In this document: positions 51,751 to 60,829 of the stretch, one piece after another | How positions within the stretch are numbered: the stretch's first letter is position 1 | Layout: every line of letters starts with the position of its first letter | NCBI RefSeq assembly: GCF_016862975.1 | Contig: NZ_BONZ01000012.1 | Span: forward strand, 62,001-126,000 | Length of the DNA stretch: 64,000 nt | DNA from: Rugosimonospora africana | Lineage (GTDB): Bacteria; Actinomycetota; Actinomycetes; Mycobacteriales; Micromonosporaceae | Direction of reading: 5' to 3' | Program-made: the position numbers and the translations under genes | The notes under the pieces: model-generated | What the model was told of the DNA's origin: nothing | Database searches by the model: none | The model's input: only the letters and a program-made list of their open reading frames with translations

Positions 51751-53241
51751 GTGGGTCCGGCCAGCGGAACCGGCGACGAACCGGCCGACTACACGCCCGA
51801 CCCGCGCCGCTGGAAGGCGCTGGCCGTCTGCCTGGTGGCCGGATTCATGTCACTGCTGGACGTCAGCATCGTCAACGTCGCGCTGCCGGCGATCAAAGTG
51901 GGACTGCACGCGACCCAGAGCGACCTCCAGTGGGTGGTTTCCGGGTACGCGCTGACCTTCGGCCTCATCCTGGTGCCGTCCGGACGGTTCGGTGACGCCC
52001 GCGGCCGGCGCAACGTGTTCATCCTCGGCGTGGCAGTGTTCGCGCTGGCGAGCGCGGGCTGCGGGATCTCGCCCAACCCGACCCTGCTGATCATCACCAG
52101 GCTCGTCCAGGGGCTCGCGGCCGGCCTGCTCATCCCGCAGGTGAGCGGACTGATCCAGCAACTGTTTCGGGGCGCCGAACGGGGCAAGGCATTCGGCCTC
52201 CTCGGCGCGACGATCGGCGTCTCGACCGCGATCGGTCCGCTGCTCGGCGGACTGCTGATCGCGGTCGGCGGCGAGCGGGAGGGCTGGCGGTACGTGTTCT
52301 ACGTCAACGTGCCGATCGGTGCCCTGGCGATCCTGCTCGCGCTGCGGCTGATTCCCGCCCGGCGGGCGGAGAACCGGCGCCGGCAGAACCTGGATCCGGT
52401 CGGCGTGGCCCTGCTCGGCCTCGGCGTCGTGCTGTTGCTGTTGCCGCTGGCCCAGGAGCAGCAGTGGCACGGCCGGTGGAAGTGGCTGCTGGTGGTCGCC
52501 GCGCTCGTGGTGTTCGTGGTGTTCGTGTGGTGGGAGCGCCGGTACGGCAGGCGCCGGGACTCGCTGGTGAACCTGGAACTGTTCGGCAAGCGCTCGTACG
52601 GACTCGGCCTGATCATCGGCCTCGTCTACCTGGCCGGGTTCACCGCCACATTCTTTGTGTTCACCCTGTTCCTGCAGCAGGGGGAGCACTACAGCGCGCT
52701 GGAGGCGGGCATCGCGGTCACGCCGTTCGCGGCCGGTTCCGCGGTTTCGGCGGCGTTGGCCGGGCGGGTCATCACGAAGTTCGGCCGGCCGCTGGTCGCC
52801 GTCGGGCTGGCGGTCGTGGCGATCGGCGTGGGTGGTGCGGTTCTGGCGGTTCATCTGGTACCCGGCCGGAACGTCGGCTGGGCGACGGCGGTGCCGTTGC
52901 TCGTCGCTGGGGCGGGCAGCGGTGCGGTCCTCTCACCCAACCTGACCCTCACGCTGTCGGAGGTTCCGGTGCGGGAGGCCGGCAGCGCCGGCGGTGTGCT
53001 CCAGACGTTCCAGCGCATCGGCTCGGCCATCGGCATCGCGACGGTCGGGTCGGTCTTCTTCGCCACCGTGGCGTCCAGTCACAACGACTACCCGAGAGCG
53101 TTCCAGCGCGCGGTGCTCATCAGCGTCGCGTTCGACGTGGTCGCGCTGATCGCCGCGCTGGTCGACGTCGTGGCCGGGCGTGCGGCGGACGCCCGCCACC
53201 ACCGGCGTACGGCCCGGGGGAGTGTCATACCCGGTCGCTAG
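51751..53241 (+). CDS. MFS drug transporter, DHA2 (14-TMS, EmrB/QacA) family
   Basis: 496 residues, GTG start. Signatures: GFMSLLDVSIVNVALPAIKVGL (motif D1), GRFGDARGRRNVFILG (motif A), TRLVQGLAAGLLIPQVSGLIQ and GPLLGGLLI (motif C). Fourteen membrane segments are expected from its length. Exports hydrophobic drugs or metabolites by proton exchange. Downstream of the F420-type oxidoreductase; no regulator lies directly beside it. Confidence 0.9.
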   Translation: MGPASGTGDEPADYTPDPRRWKALAVCLVAGFMSLLDVSIVNVALPAIKVGLHATQSDLQWVVSGYALTFGLILVPSGRFGDARGRRNVFILGVAVFALASAGCGISPNPTLLIITRLVQGLAAGLLIPQVSGLIQQLFRGAERGKAFGLLGATIGVSTAIGPLLGGLLIAVGGEREGWRYVFYVNVPIGALAILLALRLIPARRAENRRRQNLDPVGVALLGLGVVLLLLPLAQEQQWHGRWKWLLVVAALVVFVVFVWWERRYGRRRDSLVNLELFGKRSYGLGLIIGLVYLAGFTATFFVFTLFLQQGEHYSALEAGIAVTPFAAGSAVSAALAGRVITKFGRPLVAVGLAVVAIGVGGAVLAVHLVPGRNVGWATAVPLLVAGAGSGAVLSPNLTLTLSEVPVREAGSAGGVLQTFQRIGSAIGIATVGSVFFATVASSHNDYPRAFQRAVLISVAFDVVALIAALVDVVAGRAADARHHRRTARGSVIPGR

Positions 53242-53250
53242 CCTCTGTCC

Positions 53251-54357
53251 GTGACGTCCGACGTACTCAGCCAGCGGGCAATCAACCGCGCCCTGCTCGC
53301 GCGCCAGCACCTCCTGCGCCGCTGGGACTCGGAGCCGTTGGCGGTCGTCCGGCAGCTGGTGGGTCTGCAGGCCCAGGCGCCCACTCCGCCCTACTTCGCG
53401 CTGTGGAGCCGGCTGGCCCGGTTCGATCCCGACGACCTGTCCCGGCTGATCCTCGACCGGGTCGTGGTGCGCATCGCGCTCATGCGCGGCACGGTCTATC
53501 TGGTTGACGCCGGCGACAGCCTGACCCTCCGGCCGCTGCTCCGGTCGACGATGGAGCGCGCGCTACGCAATACGACATATGCGCCGAGGCTCGACGGCAT
53601 CGACCTTCCGGCTCTCGCCACGGCCGGGCGGGCACTGCTGGAGGACAAGCCGCGGACCACGGCGGACGCCGGGACTCTGCTCGCACGGCGGTGGCCCGAC
53701 CGGGACCCGGCCGCGCTCGCCTTCGCGTTGCGCGCATTGCTTCCGCTGGTTCAGACGCCGCCCAGGGGCATCTGGGGTGCCGGCGGATCGCCGGTGTGCA
53801 CGACGGTGGAGGCGTGGCTGGGCCGGCCGCTCGATCCGGCTCCGTCCATTGAGGACGTTGTGCTGCGTTACCTCGCCGGATTCGGGCCGGCGAGCGTGGC
53901 CGACGCCCAGGCGTGGGCCGGCATGACCCGGCTGCGTCCGGTCTTCGAGCGGCTGCGCCCCCGGCTGCGTACGTTCCGCGACGAGCGGGGTCGCGAGCTG
54001 TTCGACCTGCCCGACGCGCCGCGTCCCGACCCGGAGACTCCGGCGCCCGTGCGGTTCGTGGCACCGTTCGACGACCTGTTGCTGTCGCACGCCGACCGCA
54101 CCCGGGTGATCAGCGACGAGCACCGCAGAGTGGTGTTCACGCAGAACGGCATCGTTCAAGCCACGATCCTGGTCGACGGCATGGTCCGGGGGCTCTGGCG
54201 GACAGCTCGGCAGCGGGACGCCGCGACCCTCACCGTGACGCCGTTCCGCGCACTGTCCACAACGGACATTGAAGCGCTGACCGCCGAGGGCCTGCGGCTG
54301 CTGCGTTTCGCGGAGCCGGACGCGGCGCGCCACGATGTCGTCTTCACCGGCCAGTGA
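53251..54357 (+). CDS. winged-helix DNA-binding protein, AlkZ-like DNA glycosylase family (HTH_42)
   Basis: 368 residues, GTG start without a ribosome-binding site, possibly leaderless. Three winged-helix units. QRAINRALLARQHLL and LVGLQAQAP carry the QxQ motif that is catalytic in AlkZ, the interstrand-crosslink glycosylase of Streptomyces. GTVYLVDAGDS, RFVAPFDDLLLSHADR and a beta-rich end follow. Many paralogs in actinobacteria act on alkylated bases. The end overlaps the convergent XRE gene by 14 bp. Confidence 0.85.
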   Translation: MTSDVLSQRAINRALLARQHLLRRWDSEPLAVVRQLVGLQAQAPTPPYFALWSRLARFDPDDLSRLILDRVVVRIALMRGTVYLVDAGDSLTLRPLLRSTMERALRNTTYAPRLDGIDLPALATAGRALLEDKPRTTADAGTLLARRWPDRDPAALAFALRALLPLVQTPPRGIWGAGGSPVCTTVEAWLGRPLDPAPSIEDVVLRYLAGFGPASVADAQAWAGMTRLRPVFERLRPRLRTFRDERGRELFDLPDAPRPDPETPAPVRFVAPFDDLLLSHADRTRVISDEHRRVVFTQNGIVQATILVDGMVRGLWRTARQRDAATLTVTPFRALSTTDIEALTAEGLRLLRFAEPDAARHDVVFTGQ

Positions 54358-55267
54358 CGCGCCGGTCGCCGAGGAACTCCGCGGTCTCCGGATCCGCGGG
54401 GAAGAACGACTCGATCGCCAGCTCGGCGAGCGTGACGTCCAGTGGGGTACCGAACACCGCCGTCGTACTGAAGAAGGACAGCTCCCGCTCGCCGTACCGG
54501 TACCGCAGCGGCACCATGATCGGGTTCGGTACCGGCTCGCCCCCCGGTCCGGTGGTGGCCTCACCGCCCGGGTACCCGGACAGCTCCTCGTGCATCTCGA
54601 ACAGCTTTGGATCGGCCGTCGTGGTGGCCTGCCGGTGCAGCCGGCCCAGGATGTGAGCGCGCCACTCCGCCAGATTCACGATGCGTGGCGCCATCCCGTC
54701 CGGGTGCAGGCTCAGCCGCAGCACGTTCACCGGTGGCTCCAGCAGGCCGGCGGCGCAGCCCTCGGTGAACAGGGCGATCCCGGTGTTCGCCTCCATCAGG
54801 TTCCAGTGCCGGTCGGCCACCAGCGCCGGGTACGGCTCGTGCCCGGCAAGCACTCGCCGCACCATCTCCCGTACGGTCGTCATCTCCGGCGCCGTCAGCG
54901 ACGTCTCCGGGTACGCCGGCGCGTACCCGCCGGCCAGCAGTACCTGGTTCCGTTCGCGCAGCGGCACGTCCAGCTGTTCGGTCAGGCGCACGATCATCTC
55001 GCTGCTCGGTCGGGACCGCCCGGTCTCCACGAAGCTCAGGTGCCGGGTGGAGATGTCGGCCTGGATGGACAGTTCCAGTTGGCTGAGCCGGCGCCGCTCG
55101 CGCCACTCGCGCAGCAGCTCGCCCACCGGCCGCCGGGGGCCCGTCGATGAGCGCCCGGTCGACGAGGGCCCCGTCGACGAGTGCGCCGTTGGCGAGTGCC
55201 CGGTCGACGAGGGGCCGGTGGAGCCGGCACCGGCAGGGCGTGCGGGTCGCAGCGGACTCGTGGTCAT
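54344..55267 (-). CDS. XRE-family regulator with MmyB-like ligand-binding domain
   Basis: 307 residues; ATG 55267 overlaps the upstream MFS stop (ATGA). The N-terminal ~45 residues are a Ser/Thr/Gly/Pro tract encoded by a 15-bp array (55143-55217, five copies, unit SSTGP/H/R). Then the helix-turn-helix: LLREWRERRRLSQLELSIQADISTRHLSFVETGRS. The MmyB-like PAS-type domain follows (RHWNLMEANTGIALFTEG, WRAHILGRLHRQAT, YRYGERELSFFSTTAVFGTPLDVTLAEL). Usually represses or controls the neighbouring short-chain dehydrogenase or MFS gene; here the MFS gene. Confidence 0.88.
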   Translation of the reverse strand: MTTSPLRPARPAGAGSTGPSSTGHSPTAHSSTGPSSTGRSSTGPRRPVGELLREWRERRRLSQLELSIQADISTRHLSFVETGRSRPSSEMIVRLTEQLDVPLRERNQVLLAGGYAPAYPETSLTAPEMTTVREMVRRVLAGHEPYPALVADRHWNLMEANTGIALFTEGCAAGLLEPPVNVLRLSLHPDGMAPRIVNLAEWRAHILGRLHRQATTTADPKLFEMHEELSGYPGGEATTGPGGEPVPNPIMVPLRYRYGERELSFFSTTAVFGTPLDVTLAELAIESFFPADPETAEFLGDRRVTGR

Positions 55268-56787
55268 CGCCCTATCCTCGCCTGCTCGCGCCCCGACCGG
55301 TCGCGGGGAAGGAACTGGATCAGCGCAGCAGTGGCGAGCGCCACTCCGATCAGGTACACCAGGCTCGCCTGGAACGCGTGCGGATGCCCACCGGCCAGCG
55401 CCCGGTAGAAGACCACACCCACCACGGACACGCCCAGCGCGCCACCGACCTGCATCGTGGTCGACAGCACACCGCTGGCCGCTCCGGCGTGGCGCGGCGG
55501 CATCCCGGTCATCGAGGTCGTGACCAGTGGCGACAGGGTCATGCCCATGCCGATCCCGTCGATGACCAGCGGCGGGACGAGCCAGAACGGCGACCCGTGG
55601 GTGCCGCTCCGGCCGACGACCTCCCAGAGCAGGGCCAGTCCGGCGGCCATCAGCAGCGTCCCGGCCGGCACCGTCCACCGTCCGAGCCGGGCAGCGATCC
55701 GGTGCGACGTGGTGGAGGTGGCCAGGTAGCCCGCGCCGATCGCGGTGAAGATCAGTCCGGCGCCCAGCGGGCTGCGCCCGCGCCCCTGCTGGATGTAGAG
55801 CGCGAAGACCAGGAAGAAGGAACCCAGGCCGGTCCAGAAGACCAGCTGCGTGAGCAGTCCGACGCTGAAGGTGCGCATCCGGAACAGAGCCGGCTCGATC
55901 AGCGGTTCGCCGCCGCGCCGGCTCAACCTCAGCTGGTACCCGATGAACGCCGCGAACAGCACCCCGGCGGCGCCGAAGCACGGCCACGTCCACGCCGGCC
56001 AGCCGGTCGATCCGGCCTGGATCAACGGCAGCACGCTGGCCACCAGCGCGAGGGTCACCAGGAACACGCCGACCAGATCCAGCCGGGATCGTCCGGTGCC
56101 CCGCGACTCCGGCACCACCCGGGGGATCAGCACCAGCGCCAGCGCCCCCACCGGGAGGTTGACCAGGAAGCAGGAACGCCAGCTGAGCCCGAGCGGGTTG
56201 GCCTCGATCAGCACCCCACCGATCAACTGGCCGAACACCGCCGCCAGCCCCATGGCCATGCCGTACGCGCTGACCGCCCGGTGCAGTGCCCTTCCGGTCA
56301 GTGCGGTACCCAGGATGGCCAGCGCCTGCGGAGACATGATGGCCGCGGCGACGCCCTGAGCCACCCGGGCGGCGATCAACGCGCCGGGGCTGGGAGCCAG
56401 CCCGCAGGCCGCCGAGGCGAGGGTGAACAGTGCCATTCCGAGGGCGTACATGCGCCGGCGCCCGTACAGGTCGCCGAGCCGGCCGCCGGTGATCACCCCG
56501 GCCGCGACCGCGAGGCCGAAGCCCGCCACGATCCACTGGACCGCCCCGGGACCGGCATGCAACTGCCGCTCGGTCGCCGGGATGGCGACGTTGACGATGA
56601 ACACGTCGAGCGAGGTCATGAAGACGCCGGCCAGCATGACCGGCAGCAGCCCGCGTCGCGGCGGCCGCTCGGCGGCGTCGGGCGGCCCGAGGCGGCCCGT
56701 GTCCTGGCGGCCGGTGTCCTGGCGGCCTGTGTCTTGGCGGGCCGCGCCGGGGCGGATCGGCTGATCGGTGATGTCGGTGACAGTCAC
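55264..56787 (-). CDS. MFS transporter, EmrB/QacA-like
   Basis: 507 residues. An N-terminal 15-bp in-frame repeat (56701-56745) gives RQDTG three times before the first helix (LLPVMLAGVFMTSLDVFIVNVAIPATERQL). Further motifs: GGRLGDLYGRRRMYALG, RVAQGVAAAIMSPQALAIL and FGQLIGGVLIEANPLGLSWR. Multidrug-type exporter. Cotranscribed with the MmyB-type regulator that follows it. Confidence 0.9.
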   Translation of the reverse strand: MTVTDITDQPIRPGAARQDTGRQDTGRQDTGRLGPPDAAERPPRRGLLPVMLAGVFMTSLDVFIVNVAIPATERQLHAGPGAVQWIVAGFGLAVAAGVITGGRLGDLYGRRRMYALGMALFTLASAACGLAPSPGALIAARVAQGVAAAIMSPQALAILGTALTGRALHRAVSAYGMAMGLAAVFGQLIGGVLIEANPLGLSWRSCFLVNLPVGALALVLIPRVVPESRGTGRSRLDLVGVFLVTLALVASVLPLIQAGSTGWPAWTWPCFGAAGVLFAAFIGYQLRLSRRGGEPLIEPALFRMRTFSVGLLTQLVFWTGLGSFFLVFALYIQQGRGRSPLGAGLIFTAIGAGYLATSTTSHRIAARLGRWTVPAGTLLMAAGLALLWEVVGRSGTHGSPFWLVPPLVIDGIGMGMTLSPLVTTSMTGMPPRHAGAASGVLSTTMQVGGALGVSVVGVVFYRALAGGHPHAFQASLVYLIGVALATAALIQFLPRDRSGREQARIGR

Positions 56788-56871
56788 GAAATACTCCCGA
56801 GGTCGGATCGGCTTGCCCGATCACGATCGCCTCTGGGCGTGCGGCCTGTCGATTACCCGCCAGGTAAAGGC

Positions 56872-57057
56872 GGTGCGGCGTAAGGGCGGTGTGGCCTAAC
56901 AGCGATGCGGTGTGAAGGTGGTGCGGCGTGAGGTGGTGCGGTGTGAGGTCGTGCGGCGTCAGGTCGGGCGGCCGGCGCGGTCCGTGGACCGGCCGGCCGG
57001 GCGCTCACCTCGCCACACCTCACCTCGCCACACCTCACCTCGCCTTACGTCACCTCA
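56872..57057. repeat. two facing 15-bp-period arrays around a GC palindrome, touching the serA stop
   Basis: Left array: seven degenerate units from ~56872 to 56976 (typical unit AGGTGGTGCGGTGTG). Right array: CACCTCGCCACACCT at 57006-57020 and 57021-57035, degenerate copies at 57036-57050 and from 57051. Between them CGGTCC/GGACCG forms a hairpin centre. On the minus strand each right-hand unit ends GAGGTGA, and the first of these TGAs is the serA stop (57050-57052). The facing arrays are roughly complementary, so a long stem is possible. Confidence 0.85.
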
Positions 57058-58267
57058 CGACGCGTAGGCGCACCGTCTCCTTCATCGCCCGCAGCTTCGT
57101 CAACACGATCTCGGAGTAGTCGATGCCGATATCGGTGAGCAGGTAGCCGAACTCGCCGCGGGTGGACAGCAGTTGCCCCTCGACGTTCACCGAGTGCTCG
57201 GCGAGGATGCTGTTGACCTGAGCCAGTACGCCGGGCATGTTGCGGTGGATGTGCACCAGCCGGTAGGTGCCGGGCTGCTGGGGCAGCGCGATCGCCGGCA
57301 GGTTGGACGACAGCGTCGTGTTGCCCTCGCCGACGAACTGGGCGAGCTTGCCGGCCACGAATCCGCCGATGTCCGCCTGCGCTTCCTCGGTCGAGCCGCC
57401 GATGTGCGGAGTGAGGATCACGTTGGGCAGGCCGCGCAACTCCGACACGAACTCGTCGCCTCGGCCCTTCGGCTCTTCGGGGAAGACGTCCACGGCGGCG
57501 CCGGCCAGGTGTCCGGAGACCAGGTGGCGGCGCAGCGCCGCGTGGTCGATCACGAAGCCCCGGCTGAGGTTCAGGAACAGGCTCTGGTCCCGCATCCGGG
57601 CGAACTGTGCCTCGCCGAAGAATCCGCTGTTGCCCGGCCGGCCGTCCACGTGCAGGGTCACCACGTCCGAGTTCTCGAGCAGTTCGTCGAGCGTGCCGCA
57701 GCGCTGCGCGTTGCCGAGGGTCAGCTTGTCCGCGGTGTCGTAGAAGTACACGCGCATGCCCAGGTTCTCGGCGAGCACCGAGAGCTGGGTGCCAATGTTG
57801 CCGTACCCGACGATGCCCAGGCTGCGCCCGCGCACCTCATGGCTGCCGTCGGCGGCCTTGTCCCAGACCCCGGCGTGCATGCCGGCGTTCTTCTCGGTGA
57901 GCCGGCGGGTGAGCGCGATGATCTCGGCCAGCGCGAGCTCGACCACGCTGCGTGTGTTGGAGAACGGCGCGTTGAACACCGCCACGCCGCGGGCGGCGGC
58001 GACCGAAAGGTCGATCTGGTCGGTACCGATGCAGAAAGCGCCAATCGCCACCAGATCGGACGCGGCCTCGAGTACCCGTGCGGTGACCTGGGTCTTGGAT
58101 CGGATCCCCAGGAGTTGTACGCCGTCGATCCGCTCGATCAGCTCGTCCTCGTCCAGCGCCCGCCCCACGGTCTCCACGTGGTAGCCCTCGGTCTCCAGCC
58201 GGGACACCGCGTCCGGATGGATGTTTTCCAGGAGGAGCACTCGTACCTTGTCGTGGTCGATCATCAT
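57050..58267 (-). CDS. serA: D-3-phosphoglycerate dehydrogenase
   Basis: 405 residues, the short E. coli-like form. N-terminal lid with VRVLLLENIHPDAVSRLE and a substrate-binding GAFCIGTDQIDL. NAD domain: SLGIVGYGNIGTQLSVLAE, catalytic Arg in LNLSRGFVIDHAAL, Glu in DVFPEEPKG and His in LTPHIGGSTEEAQ. C-terminal ACT domain (RLVHIHRNMPGVLAQVNSIL), the serine-binding regulatory domain. First step of serine synthesis. Start ATG 58267 or the next ATG at 58264. The 3' end lies in a tandem repeat array. Confidence 0.95.
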   Translation of the reverse strand: MMIDHDKVRVLLLENIHPDAVSRLETEGYHVETVGRALDEDELIERIDGVQLLGIRSKTQVTARVLEAASDLVAIGAFCIGTDQIDLSVAAARGVAVFNAPFSNTRSVVELALAEIIALTRRLTEKNAGMHAGVWDKAADGSHEVRGRSLGIVGYGNIGTQLSVLAENLGMRVYFYDTADKLTLGNAQRCGTLDELLENSDVVTLHVDGRPGNSGFFGEAQFARMRDQSLFLNLSRGFVIDHAALRRHLVSGHLAGAAVDVFPEEPKGRGDEFVSELRGLPNVILTPHIGGSTEEAQADIGGFVAGKLAQFVGEGNTTLSSNLPAIALPQQPGTYRLVHIHRNMPGVLAQVNSILAEHSVNVEGQLLSTRGEFGYLLTDIGIDYSEIVLTKLRAMKETVRLRVVR

Positions 58268-58412
58268 CAGTCCGTTTTCCCGCCCTGACCGCAGCCCGCC
58301 GATCCGCCAGACACGGCGATGGGTCTGGCCACCGGACGAGCGTAGCCCAGCGCGGTACTCACCCGATCCGCGCCGTCCGGGTGGTGTCGCCGGATATGGG
58401 TAGGAGCGGTGC

Positions 58413-59063
58413 ATGTCCTTCAAGACGCCGCGGCGCGCCTCGGCTCTGACCCGGGTCGCCATCGCCGCCGCCTCGGGTCTGGTCGTCGGGGCGTTCGCCG
58501 CCGCGTTCGGGCCGTGGCAGCTGGCCCCGTTGATTGGATGGGACGCCACGGCGCTGACCTGGGTGGGGCTGATCTGGACGGTGATCTGGCCGATGAACGC
58601 GGAGCAGACCGCGGCCCGCGCCGGACACGAGGACCCGACGCGGCCGATCGCCGACGTGCTCCTGATCTTCGCGGCGGTGGCCAGCCTGGTCGCGGTGGGT
58701 TTCGTGCTCGTCCGGGCCCGGCACGCCGGTGGCCTCAGGGAACTGTTCCAGGTCGCGCTCGCGATCGCCAGCATCGTGCTGTCCTGGGCGCTGGTGCACA
58801 CGACGTTCACGCTGCGGTACGCCCGGATGTACTACACCGGACCGGACGGCGGCATCAGTTTCAACCAGACGGAGGCCCCCGCCTACGCGGACTTCGCCTA
58901 CATGGCATTCACCATCGGGATGACGTTCCAGGTGTCGGACACCAAGCTGGAGACGCAGGAGGCGCGGTCGATCGCGCTGCGGCACGCGCTGGTCTCGTAC
59001 CTGTTCGGCACGGTCATCGTGGCGGTCACCATCAACCTGATCGCCGGACTCGGCGGCAAGTGA
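58413..59063 (+). CDS. DUF1345 membrane protein
   Basis: 216 residues with five or six membrane segments (VAIAAASGLVVGAFAAAFG, TALTWVGLIWTVIWPM, VLLIFAAVASLVAVGFVLV, VALAIASIVLSWALVHTTF, YLFGTVIVAVTINLIAG). Typical DUF1345 motifs: TLRYARMYY, ADFAYMAFTIGMTFQVSDT. Function unknown. Transcribed divergently from serA. Confidence 0.88.
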   Translation: MSFKTPRRASALTRVAIAAASGLVVGAFAAAFGPWQLAPLIGWDATALTWVGLIWTVIWPMNAEQTAARAGHEDPTRPIADVLLIFAAVASLVAVGFVLVRARHAGGLRELFQVALAIASIVLSWALVHTTFTLRYARMYYTGPDGGISFNQTEAPAYADFAYMAFTIGMTFQVSDTKLETQEARSIALRHALVSYLFGTVIVAVTINLIAGLGGK

Positions 59064-59099
59064 GCGCCAGCCGGATCTGTCGGCGAGCTTTCGGGCCCG

Positions 59100-59291
59100 T
59101 CAGCCGAACCGGGTCCCCTGCCCGACGATCATGCCGCCGCAGCAGAGCAGCAGGAACAGGGCCACGCCCGCACCGACCAGCAACGTCACGCGCAGCCGGC
59201 GCCGGTTCATCCGGCGTCGCACGGCCCGGCGGCGAAGCGCCCACCGGCGGGCGGTGCGGCGATCGGGTGACGAGCGGAGAAAACCGGACAT
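59100..59291 (-). CDS. small basic single-span membrane protein, 63 residues
   Basis: ATG 59291 is preceded by GAGGACCC. The first 35 residues are strongly basic (RRTARRWALRRRAVRRRMNRR), followed by one membrane helix (VTLLVGAGVALFLLLCCGGMIVG). The arrangement (positive inside, one helix) supports a real small membrane protein. Tail to tail with the DUF1345 gene. No known family. Confidence 0.5.
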   Translation of the reverse strand: MSGFLRSSPDRRTARRWALRRRAVRRRMNRRRLRVTLLVGAGVALFLLLCCGGMIVGQGTRFG

Positions 59292-59369
59292 GGGTCCTCA
59301 CAGATGGCCCGAAGGTGCCAATCATCGTACCCAGCCGAAACGGTCGGTAATCACTCATGCGGCGCGGGG

Positions 59370-60770
59370 TTACCGGAGGTCCGGCTCCGCCACCGCGCTG
59401 CTCGACGCGGCGCTGTTCGGTTCCCGGCTGTTCGGTTCAGCGCTCGACGCGGCGCTGTTCGGTTCCAGGCCCCTCCGCACCGGGTCGTGGACTGGTTCGG
59501 GGCCGTGGGCACCGGCTGCCGCGCGGCGCCCGGTCAGCCAGACCAGCGCGAGCGCGCCGGCCAGCAGGTACGCGCAGCCCTGCGCGTTCAGCAGCGGCAC
59601 CACCCCGAGCCGGTCGCCGAGCAGTCCGCCGGCCAGCATCCCGGCCGCCTGTCCGGTCGCCATGGCCACGCCGAAGGCGGCGAACACCCTCCCTCGCTCA
59701 CCGTCCACTGTGGATTGTTGGAGCACGCTGGTGAGCCCGGCGACCATTGCCAGACCGGGTGCACCGGCCGCGATGAACAGCACGACGTACAGCGGTTCGG
59801 CCGTGGTCAGCCGAGGAGCGTTCCAGGTCAGCAGCGCCACCACTCCGAAGGCGATACAGGCCAGGCCCGCGAGCGACCCGGACCGGTCGCCCGACCGACT
59901 CGGGTCGGCGCGTCCGGTGCCGCGCGACGACCCCGACCGGTGGGCGAACGCCAGCAGCAGCCCGCCGCCGATCGCCCCGATCGCCTGGACGCCGCGCAGC
60001 AGCCCGGTCTCCGCGGCATCGCCGGCGAGCACCCGGGCCACGAACACCACGAACAGCACGATGAACAGGCCCTGCGCGATGCTGGCCACGAAAGCCACCA
60101 GCAACGACGCCCGTACTGCCGGCCGGCCCAGCGGGTGCCCCCCAGCCGGGTGCGTCAGCTCGGGGGAGTCGTCCGGGGCCGGCGGGCGCGCCGCGCGTAC
60201 CCGGGCGATCAGCAGTACCGCGAGGAGGAAGCTGACCGCGTCCACGGCGACGATCGCGCGCAGGTCCCCGAAGCCGAGCAGCAGGCCGCCGAGCGGGCCG
60301 CCGACCAGGCGACCGAGGTTCAGGTTCAGCCCAATCATCGAGTTGGCCGAGACCAGCTCGTCCGCCTCGACGAGCGTGGGCAGCAGCGCGTTCTTGGCCG
60401 GGTCGAACAGGCAGGTGAGCGCGGCCTCTACGGCGATCACCGCGTAGACGACCGGCAGCCGGGGCCAGAACGCCAGTGGTACCAGCGCCGCCGCCTGCGC
60501 CAGCGACACCGCGATGAGCAGGGCACGCCGGTCGAGCCGGTCGGCGAGCCGGCCGGCCAGTGGCGCCAGCGCGACGGCCGGTGCCAGCTCGATGAGGAAC
60601 GCGTACGCGGTGCCCAGCGTGGTGCCCGTCAGCTGGTACACCAGGATGGGCAGGCTGGTCAGCAGTAGCCAGTCGCCGGTGTCGGAGATCAGGCCGGCCA
60701 CCCACAGCCGCCGGAAATCCGGCCGGCGCAGGGCAACGGGACGCAGGTCAACGCGGCGCAGCGCGGTCAC
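59370..60770 (-). CDS. MFS transporter controlled by an adjacent ArsR regulator
   Basis: 466 residues from GTG 60770. Twelve helices; RRPDFRRLWVAGLISDTGDWL and APLAGRLADRLDRRALLIAVSL (motif A) place it in the MFS group of macrolide-efflux-like carriers. The C-terminus is a Glu/Pro/Asn/Ser/Ala tail encoded by a 42-bp-spaced repeat: 59401-59424 and 59443-59466 are identical 24-mers. Its start codon is a duplicated copy of an earlier one: the ArsR stop, a 20-codon minicistron and this GTG are chained by overlaps. Confidence 0.85.
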   Translation of the reverse strand: MTALRRVDLRPVALRRPDFRRLWVAGLISDTGDWLLLTSLPILVYQLTGTTLGTAYAFLIELAPAVALAPLAGRLADRLDRRALLIAVSLAQAAALVPLAFWPRLPVVYAVIAVEAALTCLFDPAKNALLPTLVEADELVSANSMIGLNLNLGRLVGGPLGGLLLGFGDLRAIVAVDAVSFLLAVLLIARVRAARPPAPDDSPELTHPAGGHPLGRPAVRASLLVAFVASIAQGLFIVLFVVFVARVLAGDAAETGLLRGVQAIGAIGGGLLLAFAHRSGSSRGTGRADPSRSGDRSGSLAGLACIAFGVVALLTWNAPRLTTAEPLYVVLFIAAGAPGLAMVAGLTSVLQQSTVDGERGRVFAAFGVAMATGQAAGMLAGGLLGDRLGVVPLLNAQGCAYLLAGALALVWLTGRRAAAGAHGPEPVHDPVRRGLEPNSAASSAEPNSREPNSAASSSAVAEPDLR

Positions 60771-60829
60771 GGCCGCGCTCCCGTGTCCGGCGCGGTCACG
60801 GCGGCGCTCTCGGTGCGCAGCGCAGTCAT
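60767..60829 (-). CDS. possible 20-residue minicistron between arsR-type gene and MFS gene
   Basis: ATG 60829 overlaps the ArsR stop (ATGA), and the frame ends in a TGA overlapping the MFS GTG (GTGA). The peptide begins MTALR, the same five residues as the MFS protein (VTALR), because about 30 bp of the start region is duplicated (GGGACGCGGCCATGAC / GGGAGCGCGGCCGTGAC). It looks like the original MFS start stranded upstream by duplication. Confidence 0.4.
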   Translation of the reverse strand: MTALRTESAAVTAPDTGARP

